Below the pieces are notes generated by a model. It was given only the letters and a program-made list of their open reading frames with translations, ran no database searches and was not told where the DNA came from. Below are positions 42,220 through 54,120 of a DNA stretch of 64,000 bases, piece after piece. Position 1 is the stretch's first letter. Each line of letters starts with the position of its first letter. The stretch is from Lantana camara (taxonomy: Eukaryota > Streptophyta > Magnoliopsida > Lamiales > Verbenaceae). Both the position numbers and the translations under genes were made by a program. Where the stretch lies: NCBI GenBank assembly GCA_037501455.1, contig CM074858.1, positions 46,683,001 through 46,747,000 on the forward strand, written 5' to 3'.

Positions 42220-43398
42220 TCCTCGGTAAGGTGTAACAGGTGGGCTTCTCTTCTAATAGCTAAAACGACCCGATATATCCCTTACGTGAAATGTTTTAAA
42301 CCAAAATAGTATATTTATATATCGAGTCATTTTGGGTAAATGATTTCAAACGTATGACCCCTTTTATCTATGAACCCTACCTATGATTTTGGCGAGTGCA
42401 TGATATGAACTGAACACGGGCCCAGAAATTTAGTACATGTGGCTATCCGGGGAGGCATCGGGCCGACGGGGATCCCATGTGCTAGTTCCACCATGAACTA
42501 CGGCGAAACGAACCTCGTCAAGGAGTTTTTGATGAGGAAACGCTAACCGGGCTTTGAGGACTCATGAACCTCAATAGCCACATTGATATGATTAGGTGGT
42601 CGGGCCTTGCAATCCCGTCCACCACCTGGAGGAAGAAGGTGCAAGCGTTTATGATTATGAATGATATGATTATGATTATGAAGAATATGTATGAATTTGA
42701 ATGATCACTAATGTAAAGATTGAATTGATATGCACACACGAGGAGAAGGTTGGAGATTATGCACGCCCCCTCGCCGGGCCATGAAACCATATGAATGGAA
42801 TGTATGAATTTGATAGTTGTAATCCCGAGCGTTGTTTTCCTTTGTTTTACCCACTTGGGAAATATCTTAAAAACCTCGCACGGGATTATGGCGTGCAAGT
42901 GTGGATGTTTAAAATATGCGATACGATATATGTTATGCCCTGTTTTATACCCACCAATCTCTTATAGACTGAACCCGACTTTGTTTTTAGTTCTTTTGCA
43001 GGTTTTGGAGCGCTAGGCGGAATGTTGAGTCTGTCGAGTCGTACGGTTCAGTTTGATTCTTTTCATACGCATATTGTAATTTGATTAGTTATGCATCGAA
43101 TGTACGAACTATTATAGTTGTATTTTATGATTTATGTTGGAAATTTCAGGACTAGGTATTTATGTTAGTTGAACCCGTCACTTGTTGCCTACATTGTGGT
43201 TGACCTTATGTTTTGCTTCTGCACTCGCATTTAATTCATGAGTTTGTTTGATTGGTTTCGAAGGTTCTAGTTCCCGCCTAGCCTAGAGTGTGAGTGAGTC
43301 CCCGTTCGGCGTGATTCGGCTCGTGTTTGGACTCTCCATTTCATATGCGGGTCGGGTCTCGGTGCGGGGGATGTGGGGCCTTCCGTTGGGGCGCTACG
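42220..43398 (+). repeat. LARD2 5' LTR, second part
   Basis: Continues from 19178. Donor-like AACAG|GTGGGC after 42239, acceptor TTTTGCAG| before 43002, then GCTAGGCGG / CCGCCTAGC arms. Ends GGGGCGCTACG, the final A of the usual ACA changed. PBS follows. Confidence 0.87.
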
Positions 43399-43406
43399 TC
43401 CTTAAG

Positions 43407-43418
43407 TGGTATCAGAGC
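43407..43418 (+). promoter_or_regulatory. Primer binding site (tRNA-iMet), LARD2
   Basis: TGGTATCAGAGC, eight bases after the LTR. Confidence 0.9.
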
Positions 43419-44220
43419 CTAGGGTTGCAAAACCCAGGTTCTCGTGTCGTGATTGAGTCAGTTTAGGTCGTACGGCATAGGAACAACTTGGCAACGTGTG
43501 CATTACATTGAATTTTCATGGTTAAGTTGTTATTAATTGCTCGAACTTTCTTGATAGATGTGATCTACTTTCAATTTCGTTGCTTTAGGTGTTGCAATTG
43601 CATTTTATGTGTTTTGATTGATCTAAATATGTGCCATAAGCATATGCTAATCTACATTCATCTATATTCGAGTGGAATCCTTGGTTATCGGTTATTGTCA
43701 TGTTAATAAAGCTATTACCAACCTCAACACCGGGTTCCTTCTATCACACTAATGAAGAGGTTATGGAATTAAGGGATTAGAAAGTCGTGTGTTGACTCTT
43801 CAAGGCTATCAACATGGAGGTATATTTCATTACTCAACATCGTGATAAAAGGTGGGATTACCTACAAAGATCAGGGGCCCGTGGTCTTTTCTAAATGAAG
43901 CCATGTTCTTGGGTGTCCTTACTACGGTGCGCCAAAGTTCTCTTATCGTTTCAAAGAGCCTCATCGGAAGAGAAGTCAGGATAGAAACTACAAGGAAGGA
44001 TTTTATCAGCGATGAGACGAAGGTCTTTAAGAGAACTCAAATTCGGGCCAAAGTGAGAGGAAGATGTAAATTGAGACACTCGGATTTCGGGCAAAGAAGA
44101 AGTCAACTTGAAAGGAGTTAGTGAGAACCGATTGATAGGGCGATTTCAAGATCATGGAAAGCTAAGATGCCAAAGGTTCTATCTTCGGTCGGATTGAAGT
44201 CTGCTTTCCAGACTTAAGCT

Positions 44221-44349
44221 GAATTGTTAGGTTGTGAGTTCGAACTGGGAGACATGGAGCAACAAATGGAAACGATAAAGAAAGGCAAAGAGTTGTTGAA
44301 GGGAAATTATGTGCTCAAGTGTAAGCACTTGGAAGATGAGTTCATTTAA
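44221..44349 (+). CDS. Conserved unknown frame of the LARD family, copy 2 (partial)
   Basis: No upstream ATG in frame before a stop, but 42 codons read ELLGCEFELGDMEQQMETIK through HLEDEFI and end at TAA 44347-44349. The alignable part has neither stop nor indel against the other three copies although many bases differ. Confidence 0.25.
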   Translation, partial: ELLGCEFELGDMEQQMETIKKGKELLKGNYVLKCKHLEDEFI

Positions 44350-45251
44350 TCATTGAATTCATAAAGAATACTTAAGGGAACCTTGAGCAGAGAGACAACT
44401 AAGGGTAAGATTTGGAACATCATTTGGGATCAATCTTTGAAGGAAGTCAAGATACCGATTCCATGGACGTGGAAGAAGTTGGGTTCGAGGGATTTCAATT
44501 TCGGATCGCGGAAACACATAAGTGGATACAAGGAAACTTTGAAGATCTAGAAGAATATGGGTTTAAGAGATCGTGATCTCGGACCATAGAGATTTGAGGA
44601 CTATGGGAAGCAAGTCAAGGATTTGGTAAGCATCATCAACGATCGGACAATGTTCAGCCTTACGACTTATGCTCACAATATCGAGATCAAATGACAAAAT
44701 ATCGTGCTAAAGACACCACTACGGTCACATGTTCAATGCATTCATAGCACGTGCACCATGTATCACAAATTAGTTATTTAAATTCTTATTATATGTGTTT
44801 TAATAATCTAATGGTTAAATTATTGTCACATACTTATTTGTTGAATTATGTGTCTTGATGTTGCATTTCCTTGATTAAAATATCTACTACATGCATTTAT
44901 CATCATCTTAACCCAGCACGCATCATTTTAGTGTTTACTTGTTAGGATTTCGCCCGTTTAATACTTTCACTATTACTCCGTTTAAAGCCCTATTGAACAA
45001 AGTGAAGAAGAAACATTTTGGGTTGATAGAGTGGGTCAAAGATGGAAGTGGAAGGTTTCAGGACATATAAATTGGATGAGACAAGTTAGGGAATTTAATG
45101 GAGTGAAACAGGAGTTTGGGAACCAAAGGAAAAGGGTCGTTGCTCCAATCAAGCACTTTAAAGTGAACGTAAGGTAGGCCATCGAACACATTTTCCACCT
45201 AGAGTTGTTCGTCCTAAGGAAATAAGTTTTGGGAGATCAGGAATTCTTGTT

Positions 45252-45262
45252 AAGGGGGAGAG
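45252..45262 (+). promoter_or_regulatory. Internal second polypurine tract, LARD2
   Basis: AAGGGGGAGAG followed by CAAGATCAAGAG. Confidence 0.5.
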
Positions 45263-46571
45263 CAAGATCAAGAGACGAACTTAAGCTTGAAAGTTGTGCC
45301 CGGAGAGTATTCTAGTAAGAACAACGACAAATGCAAACCATATACGATTTTGAAGTTCAAGTGATGGTGATAGGGAAAGAATAAAACGTTCTTAACGATG
45401 GAACCATTAAAATAAAAGTTAAATCATTATACTCAGCTTGAAGATTGCTAAGGGATATTCATAGTACGCGGTTGAATTTCTGAAGATGATGGAGTTATGA
45501 GGGAACTTCTGGGAACTCCTATTAGTGGGTAAAAGGAAACCGAATCAAGCTACCATATAACAGGAGGGTGTTAATAAAGGTTTATCCAATTAAGTGTAAA
45601 AAGGGACTTTGGATGACACATAACAAAGCGAATAATATTAAATCACCTGTCGTTTTCTATGATAACCTAAGAGGAATCGAAAGGGTGATCATTGAAGGAC
45701 TTGGATCAAACTTCAAGAATTATAACGAATGTTTTACATTTAAGTAGGGAATTGAGTGGGCCAGAACTAAATGCTTGTCTACAGGCTTGAAGAGAATAAA
45801 GGAATAACTTGAATAAGAATGGGAAAGAATCCCCGAGAAGATTGATTAGACTCTAGGAATTGATGGTTTCACTTGATTGAGGAAGAATTCATGAAGGAGA
45901 AAACCGTGGTGGGAACGATCATGAGATGGAAATTGAACTTAGGGCCTTGGAAGTAGTTGATCATAAATATGGTGAATTCGGGCATTGACAAGGATAGAAG
46001 ATTCAAACATGAATCACGAAAGGAACGTTCTGATGACATGTAGGATAAAGCAGAGTTTGACTGGTTGAAAGAGTTACTCATGTCAAGGGAAGATGTAGAG
46101 GTTAAGGGTGAGGATTTAGAGAAGGAAGGGAGCACTATTCTAAGAGTTAATTGAATTCCAAGGAATCCGCCAAATTGAAGAAGGTAATCAAGGTGTAAGA
46201 GTCAAAGTAGGATCAGCTGAGAGTTGTCTTCTCTTCAACCGGACACTCATATGAAGGGCATTATAGAGAAGTCAAGAGCCAAGCCAGCTTTTGGGTCACA
46301 ATATACAATTGGACCACGAATTAATCAACTTCAAATTTCTTGGCTATGGTGAACGGTACATAAAACATTCATGGCATATGCATACATGCAGTTTGATTTA
46401 ATTGATTTTTAATGCTCTATACCTTGCTAATTGATTATTTTCGTTGTTCCTTGTTATATTGTAATTGAGGTTTATTACGTGCCCCTGTGTGACCTACGTG
46501 ATTATTTATTATTGTAATTTTTGTTTTGAATCTTTCCTTGGCATTTATTTTTTTTATGCAATTGTTGCATT

Positions 46572-46679
46572 CGAGAGACGGGGTTCTCTCATTGTTGTTC
46601 GAGATACGGGGTTCTCTCTTTGTTGCTTTTGAGAGACGGGGTTCTCTCATTGTTGCTTGCGAGGGACGGGGTTCTCTCA
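46572..46679 (+). repeat. Array of four GAGAGA...TCTCTC hairpins, LARD2
   Basis: Units of about 29 bp: three intact arms (GAGAGACGGGGTTCTCTC) or near intact, and one with GAGATA. Confidence 0.85.
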
Positions 46680-46702
46680 TTAATTGTTTTTAGACGTACA
46701 GT

Positions 46703-46737
46703 GAATCCGAGGACGGATTCTTTTAAGGGGGAGAGAT
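46703..46737 (+). promoter_or_regulatory. Pre-PPT hairpin and polypurine tract, LARD2
   Basis: GAATCCG-AGGA-CGGATTC at 46703-46720; AAGGGGGAGAGA at 46725-46736, one T before the LTR. Confidence 0.83.
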
Positions 46738-47819
46738 TGTAACGCCCCGACTTTTCAATGATACAGGTATGACGTATGTGTTTACCAATTTGCGCGAATT
46801 AATTGTTTATAAGTGTTTTAAATATTTAATTTTAATATAAATTGTTATTAGTTTATTTGTTTTCATTTTATTATTTTATTTTATTACGTTAATTAATATA
46901 TTTAATTGATAATCAAGTGATAATGATAATTAATTACGTCTCTAATTATATTAATTAAATCCAATATTAAATAGTTGACTTTTATTTATTTAAAAATAGA
47001 ATTTAAATTTGTTTATTTAATTTGGAAATGTTATGAATTGTTAATGCATTGTTTTTGAGTGATTTAATCGTGCTTCGTTCTTATACGATTTGATATCGAA
47101 ATTTCATGAAAATTTAGTATGTCGTAGATTTATGTGTTATGAACATGTCTATATGCTCGTTTTATGTTTTCGATCTCGTTTGACGTGGTAACGAATTCAT
47201 TTTGAGTTGTGGAACCAAATCGGGGGCTAATGGGCAATTAGCGCACCCTTGGTTCCGTATGTGATATCTTGAGCTCGGAATCTCGGATTTGAGTTCCGTC
47301 ACCTTCAATGAACTCGTATCGAGGATTCGAGTTTGATGGAACAAGCCTCATATTTTTCTAAATACGTTTGAACCTCCAAAATTTGACCGAGACAAGTTTC
47401 GTTCGCAGGTTTGCCAGCTTTAGCCATTTTCTTCATAACTTAGCCAATATTCCACCAAATTATGCAAACTTGGGACCCACAAGCTCACAACTTGAAGATC
47501 TATCTGATACCACCTCTCTCATTTCATTCCCAACACGAGCGAGAGAGGATTTAGCTGCAAACTTCGAAGAAAAACACTATTCCCATCACTATTTGAAAAT
47601 TGGAGATTTTGAGCTCTAATCTCTTCCAAACTCCAACCAATTCAATAGGTAAGTATATATTTGTGATCTATATTCATTCCTGGTCATTTTAATCCATGAA
47701 TCCCTAAATTTGAGTTAGAATTGATGGAGATTTGAATATGTGGTTGTATAGCTAGGTTATTCGAAGAATATGTGATTTCTTGGAATCCTTTGGTTTAAAT
47801 CTTGATATGAAGCTTTATA
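46738..47819 (+). repeat. LARD2 3' LTR, first part
   Basis: TGTAACGCCCCGAC start, donor-like TAG|GTAAGT after 47648. Cut by LARD4 after AAGCTTTATA; the five bases before LARD4 are TTATA. The uninterrupted 5' LTR reads AAGCTTTATATGAACT here. Confidence 0.87.
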
Positions 47820-50800
47820 TGTAACGCCCCAACTTTTCCGTATTCTAATATGATGTATGTGTTTACTAATTTGGGCAAATTAATTGACTATAAGTGTTTT
47901 CTATATTTATATTTCATTATTTAATTGTTAAATATGTGATTAATTGTAATATATGCAATATTTGAATTGGAACTGATATGAATAACTTGTGTTCTCCTTA
48001 ATTACGCATTTAAATTATTTAATTGCCTAATTACTCGTTTATGATAATTGCTATTTGTATTTTCATTAATCTTTTAATAATGTATAATTCGTTATATTTT
48101 TAATAAATATTTAAAATGGATTCTTAAATTTCTTTTGAATTTTGAAATTATATGAATTCTTGAACGATATGCATTTACGTGACATGTTGTGTGCCGTTAC
48201 TATATGAATTGAATTCGAAATTTTGTGGAAATTTAATATGTTGGAGTTATGTGTGTCATGAACATCTATGTAGGCTCATTTTACATTTTCAGATTCGTTT
48301 GATTGTGTTTTAAATTTATTTGGTATGATTGTAACCAAACCGGGGGCTAACGAGCACTTAGCGCACCCTTGGTTCTGTATGTGATATCTTGAGCTCGGGA
48401 ACTCAAAATCGAGTTCCGTCAACTTTGTTGAACTCGTAAGGAAAATTTGGGTTCAATGAAATTAGCCTCATATTTTTCTAAGACCATTTGAGCCCCCGAA
48501 ATTCAACTGAAACATGCAACGGAAGCCAAATCTGGCACCTTTTACTAAAAGAGCCATATCTCATTCAAACCTTGACCAAATTAACCATGGTTGGATCCTA
48601 TGGAACCCTAGTTAAGGCCAAAAACTCCCCATACCAGTCCCACACCGAACCATACTCAGAAAACAAGAGAAAAAGAAGTCCAAAATCCCTGCTCCCAGTT
48701 TCATCCAGTCACCTTGCCCTACTTGGAGATTTCAAGCTCAAATCTCTTCCATCCTTCAACCAATCAACAAGGTGAGATTAGGGTTATTATACACATTCAT
48801 TAAGGTTCATTTTAAGCTAAGCATCCCTAATTTTAAGATCATATTCATGGAGTTTTGAGGATATACATGAATAGTAAGGGTTATGAAGTATTTGATGAAT
48901 TCTTGCCTTTCTTTGATGTAATTCTTGGATTGGAGCTGAGTATATGATCTCCTTGATTTCCTTAATGCATGAGTGATGAATTATTTCATGGTATTTAAGT
49001 ATATATCGGACCACCATGGCTGCTACTTGAAGAAACTTGAGCTTGAAGATGATATGTGCGCCTTTTTGCTTCCATCCTTGATTGTTGTTCGGTTTTGGGT
49101 TGTTGTGGTGTGAGTATGGTGTATTTTTGTTGCCTTTTTACTTTCCTATGTGTTGCCTTTCGTCCTGAGTTGCTGATGCTACAAGGGAGATCAGAAACAG
49201 GGTTGGACGAAGCCATTTCCGCGACCTGCAACTCGGGGTCACGACCGTGATCACAGACAGCGATTTTCTGGTCGCACCCGCAACCAGAATTTAGCCAACC
49301 TTCGACTTGCTACAGTGCATATGCTGGAGAAGAGGAGGGTCGCGGCCGCGACCTATTTCAGGTAGTTTTTGGTAGCGCCCACGACCGTGTTTTTGGTAAG
49401 TTTCGAGTTGTGTGTGTGACTGCTGCTCCATTGGTTTTATTTTTCGTTTTGTTCGTAATTTACTTGGCTTTCCTTGCTCTTATATGATTAATATATGATG
49501 TTAACATGCTATATATCATGTTATATGTTTAATTTAAATTTTTAACGTAATTTGAATGCATGTTTACGTGATATATGACAAATATGTTGTTATACCTCTT
49601 CACGTGTGTTCATGGATTATTATATATCTTGTTTGATATTTCTTGCTCACTATAAGGTACGAATACAGTATTGATTTCATGATTTATGTGTTGCATGTTC
49701 CATTATGGAAATGTGGTGTGATTTCGATGTGTTTATACCCGAGTTAAGACTTGAATTGCCTCCTAAGTCCTTATATGTGCATGTATTCAAGAATACTTTG
49801 CTTATTCGATTCGTGTGATATTTTCTTGCCTTTCTTAGGATATAAATGAATTGTTAATATGTTAAATGGTGAGTTATGCTTGTAATATGAAATTTTCGGA
49901 TTCAATTGACGTGATTTACACGAGCTATGATTTCATATGATCTAAGGTGACTTAGATGCTCTTTAGCTTGTATGCATGATTTGTTGCTCTAATTATTTCC
50001 TTAATATGATAACTCGTTGCTTCATTTATAATTGCAATGTATTGTGAACCTGTTATAACGTGTGTTATGAATGTTGTACAAAGCGTATGGCTCGAATTGA
50101 TACAAAATATGAAAGCTATGAAATGTACGAATAGGGAACCTTCATGAAATGAATATATTTGAACCTATTGAATGAATTACTTGATTTCATGACTTCATGA
50201 TATCATTTTATTTATTATATATCTCATATCATGTTCAATGCATTGTCGTGCATCATATATGGTACATTTAGAGTCTTGAGTCTTACGTGTCTACTCTATT
50301 GTCCTTTGTACGGTTTTCTCCAGGGCGGAGACTTGCGGGGTTCTTAGGACACTTCCGGGTCCTTTTGTTTCTTCTTAATTTTGGTTAGTAATCTGAGGAC
50401 AGGTGGGTTTCTCTTCTATTTAGTTAAATGACCCTATATATTCCCAACTTTTAAAGATTTCAGCCAAAAGTATATATGTATATAGAGTCGTTTTCATGAG
50501 TCAATTATTTTAAAAGTAAAACCTTTCTTTTATGAACCTAACAAATGTTTTAGCAAGAAAGAATGAATGAATGCACAGAATGGGGCCCAGGGACTTGATG
50601 TGAGTGGTGACCCGGGGAGGCATGGGCCGACGGTGATCCCTCAAACTAGTTCCACCAATGAACGGTGTAACCAGACCTCGTTACGAGTTAGCGAGGAATG
50701 GACGCTGAGTGCCATCTGGGGAGTCATGTTCCCCTTCTGGTCAATGAATGGATGGTACGGGCCGATCACCCGGCCATCCCCCGGAAGAAAAAGGTGTAAA

Positions 50801-51585
50801 TGTTCATGAATGTGCACAAAAGAATGTAATGCATAAAAGAAAGAAAGAAAGAAAGAATGTTTAAAGAATTACACGAGGAGTTGGTTGGAGATAATGCACA
50901 CCTACTCGCAGGGCCACGAAAGACCTAAAGAATGAAAAATGAATGTTATAATCCCTTTTGATGACTTCTTTATTTTACCCACTTGGGAAACGCTCTAAAA
51001 ACTTCATTTGGGATTATGACCTGCATGTGAATGTTTAAATATTGTTATATATGGTACCTATGCCTCATTTTATACCCACCAGTCTCCTATAGACTGAACA
51101 TGGATTGTTTTCAATGTTCTTGCAGGCTTGGAGTGTTAGGCGGGAAGTCAAGTCTGTTTAGTCTTTCGGTTAAGTCAGAGTCAGTCATTTGCTTATTGAA
51201 TCATGATTTGTTTAAGTTATGAAGATGTATGATTTGTATTGATTATTACTACTATCATGAATTCAGAGTGAGTTTATAATAACAGAAGGAACCCGTAGAT
51301 GTTGTTTTATGATTTTATTAAAATTTCGGGATTAGGTATCTATGCTAGTCGAACCCGTTACTCTGTACTTACCTTGCTATTTATGAAAGTACTTTGCTTC
51401 CACATTGGTAATATTTCTATATATATTTTTTTTTATTTCTTTCGTTGCGAAAGTTAGCTCCCGCCTAGCCTAGCGAGTGTGTATGTCCCCGTTCGCCGTG
51501 ATTTAGCTTGGGTATGGATTGTCCATTTCATATTCGGGTGGGGTCTCGGTGGGAGGGATGTGGTACCTTGCGCTCGGGTGCTAGA
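47820..51585 (+). repeat. LARD4 5' LTR (3766 bp)
   Basis: TGTAACGCCCCAAC to GGGTGCTAGA (last bases altered). U3 hairpin GGAACTC-AAAATC-GAGTTCC (48398-48417); donor after 48771 (AAG|GTGAGA); palindrome cassette 49219-49390 including a perfect GGTCGCGGCCGCGACC at 49338-49353; the exon 2 acceptor is damaged (TTTGTACG before 50313); donor after 50402; acceptor before 51126. Short frames are not supported. Confidence 0.87.
49219..49390 (+). repeat. GGTCGCG palindrome cassette of LARD4 LTR
   Basis: Units GGTCACGACCGTGATC (49237-49252), GGTCGCACCCGCAACC, GGTCGCGGCCGCGACC (49338-49353) and a weaker final one. Same type as LARD3 (20484-20650). Confidence 0.82.
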
Positions 51586-51593
51586 TTCTTAAG

Positions 51594-51605
51594 TGGTATC
51601 AGAGC
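51594..51605 (+). promoter_or_regulatory. Primer binding site (tRNA-iMet), LARD4
   Basis: TGGTATCAGAGC eight bases after the LTR. Confidence 0.9.
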
Positions 51606-52358
51606 CCGGTTGCAAAACCGGTGTTCTCGTGTCGTGATTGAGTCAGTCTAGGTCGTACCGCTTAGGAACTACATGATAATGTGTGCATCGCATCGATTTT
51701 GAGCCTGAAATTGCCTTCTCTTTTGAATTTTGATGAATTACGTGTTGCATTCTTGCATTGAATCCATGCCTTTCGTGTTGAATACGTGACATGAGCATGC
51801 CCTAATCGCATGCATATCTCCTTGAAATGAGTGATGATTTATAGGTTATGAAGATACTATCAAACCATGGCCAACTATCACACTAACAACACCCTATTGC
51901 AGGTTCTTTTTGAGGTATAGAAGATAAGAATGATGCACCGGGGATGAATATAGAGAATTCTAGATGCGTGGCTTTCATAGAAGGAGTTGGAGTTAAGGGC
52001 TAAGAGTCGAAATGGAGGTCCGCTTTGGAGATGCAAGGGTAGAGAGGCACTTGATGAAATAAGAGTTGTTCGAAAATGTTTACGACTCCGAAGATTGGCA
52101 TATGCGGCTCTCCTACATAGGATACGATAATTGGATTCAACTGGATCATTCAATCTAAGGAATTAAGTGAATAAACCTTGGAGGTATTTTGGCTCAGGGT
52201 TCGGATCCTTGAAGATATATCGATAATGAAGAGGGGTTAAAGTAAATTGGGCCCGGTAGGAGTTATGCACCAAGGGACATCAAAGAAGGGTTTCTAAATA
52301 AACCTATTGATTAGAAATTGAGTTGTAGAAGTTAAGATCGGGAAGAGTTCGGAGTCGG

Positions 52359-52682
52359 GTGCTCTGGATTTCGATTAAGACAGAAAACGAGTCGGGAAAG
52401 GATGGGAAGGAGCTAAGTAACGTGGGAAAATATAAATTCACGAAAGGTGACCATACTACGACAAGATTTGAGTTCGTTCTCCGAATCCAAGCTAAATTGT
52501 CATGTTATGAGGGGGAATTGGGAAATATAAAGAAACGAATGGAAATGATAAAGAAAGGCGAAGACTTATGGGAAGGAGATTATATGCTCAAGTGTATGCA
52601 ATTGGAAAATAAGTTCTATTTCCAATCTAAACTCGTAAAGGATAAGCACGGGAATCTTGATCAGGGTGATGATTCGAAGTAG
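52359..52682 (+). CDS. Conserved unknown frame of the LARD family, copy 4
   Basis: 107 codons. ENESG near the start, YEGELGNIKKRMEMIKKGED in the middle and QSKLVKDK...DQGDDSK at the end match the LARD1 frame over its whole length; the 90 bases from GAAAACGAG to AGATTTGAG are equally long in both. Basic and acidic residues alternate and a coiled coil is likely. This and LARD1 are the best copies for testing whether a protein is made. Confidence 0.38.
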   Translation: MLWISIKTENESGKDGKELSNVGKYKFTKGDHTTTRFEFVLRIQAKLSCYEGELGNIKKRMEMIKKGEDLWEGDYMLKCMQLENKFYFQSKLVKDKHGNLDQGDDSK

Positions 52683-54120
52683 GATTCGGAAACATAGTCG
52701 AGGAAATTTTATAAGAGAGTTTCGGCAATATTGAAGGGCGATTCTCGGGGAGAAATTCGGATGCTAATTCCATGGATGTAGAAGAAGTTAGGGATAGAGA
52801 AATTGCAATCCCGGTCCCGGACCGTGGAAGGTACAAGTTGATGCACAAAGATTCATGGAAAACTTGAAGACCGTGGGAAAGATAAGGCATGATCAGCAAG
52901 TCAAAGTAACCTCGTGAGTGGAGGAACGAGGAAAAAGCTACCGAGTTAACAACTTACTATATTGGTGACAGGTTCCAAAGCATTCATGGCAAGTGCATCA
53001 TACTTCGCATTAATTATTTATTCTTCTTTACTTATGTTCTTGCACACAATTTTATTTGATTTCATTGATCTAATGTGCTGCCTATTCAATTGTTGCAAGC
53101 GTGACACGTGCATTGATATCTTTACCCGACATGCATTTTAGTGTTTACCTCATAGGAAGTTCTTTCACCTCACTTATCAAGTATCTCTTCGATTGTACCA
53201 CATCTGAGTTAAGAGGAAAAGAAATAATGGGATGGCACCTGATAAGGAAGATGACTTCGGTAAATAAAGAACTTCAAGTAAGGGATAAGATGGTGAAAAG
53301 GAACTCCGAAGGAAAGTGAGACTATATTTGGCTTCGGGGTGTTCGGATCGAACAAGAATAGAGAAGAGGGTTTCGATTATCAAGGGAATTGGAAGGGAAG
53401 TTGAGAGGATTTCGATGAAAAAAAAAAGGATCAATGTAGTGCAATGTGTAACGACAGAAATTTTGAAGGGGAGAGCATGATCAAGAGGCAAAATTGAAGC
53501 TTGAGGTCGTGGCCGAAGAAATAATTTTGTAGAAATAACGGAAATGCCATTAGGAAAGATCTGGGAATTTTATGGTGGTGAGCGGAGATGAGTAAGACAA
53601 CTTTAAGGGTTGACCAGTAAAATGAGAGCTAAGCCACTAAATTCGGGTTGAAGATTTTCACGGGGATTAGATAAGATAGCTCGTTGAATCTTTATACGTA
53701 TGTAAGTTGATTTGAAGATAAAGGAATTATGAAGGAGTTTAGGGGAACTCCTAAATTGAGATGTCAAGAGGGAACCGATTCAAGTTATCATAGAAAGGGA
53801 TGCCGTCAATAAACCTTGGTTCAATAAGTTTGGAAAGAGATTTAGGAAGTGACAAAACCGACAAGGATGAACCTTGAGAAATTTAAATCAAACTTCAAGA
53901 ATCATCAAGCGCGTCCTATCTTCGATTAAAGAATTGTAGAGGTTGAATACCAAATTCCACCTTAAAGGTTTATAAAGAGCGAAAAGGGTAAATTGAACAG
54001 AAGATAGGGAAAATTTTGGGTGATATATATTAAGTTCGGCAATAAACATTTAAGGACGCCAAGGGTAGTTATCTTTGATGATATGTTAGGCTTGATTTGG
54101 CTAAGGAAAATAGCTATGGA

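Larger units (their letters stand above)
43399..46737 (+). mobile_element. LARD2 internal region (3339 bp, no gag-pol)
   Basis: PBS 43407-43418 and leader GGTTGCAAAACCC. The site equivalent to the pre-gag AG is changed to CG (43689-43690). Order of blocks as in LARD1 and LARD3: conserved frame 44221-44349, internal purine tract 45252-45262, GGTGAACGGTAC block near 46348, hairpin array 46572-46679, hairpin 46703-46720 and PPT 46725-46736. The most diverged of the four copies. Remaining frames (43852-44121 and others) are not shared with other copies. Confidence 0.8.
16728..47819 (+). mobile_element. LARD2: outer non-autonomous element, interrupted by LARD3 and LARD4
   Basis: 5' LTR = 16728-19178 plus 42220-43398 (3630 bp after removing LARD3); internal region 43399-46737; 3' LTR 46738-47819, then cut by LARD4. 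5' and 3' LTR ends look about 95% alike over the first 400 bp. Inserted in the Athila-like LTR; flanking bases on the left are CTTAT. Full length would be near 10.6 kb with no gag-pol. It fits the published LARD type (long LTRs, about 3.5 kb non-coding conserved core). Confidence 0.8.
51586..54120 (+). mobile_element. LARD4 internal region, right part displaced by TekC
   Basis: PBS 51594-51605, leader, ATAG|GTTATGAAGATA at 51841-51855, conserved frame 52359-52682, internal purine tract 53465-53476. Closest in order and wording to LARD1. Cut by TekC after ATGGA (54116-54120); LARD1 continues at the matching place (10322) with CCTAAC. The hairpin array and 3' LTR would be outside the window. 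Confidence 0.8.

Noticed and set aside
43852..44121. 89-codon frame in LARD2
   Set aside because: The matching region of LARD1, LARD3 and LARD4 does not keep this frame.
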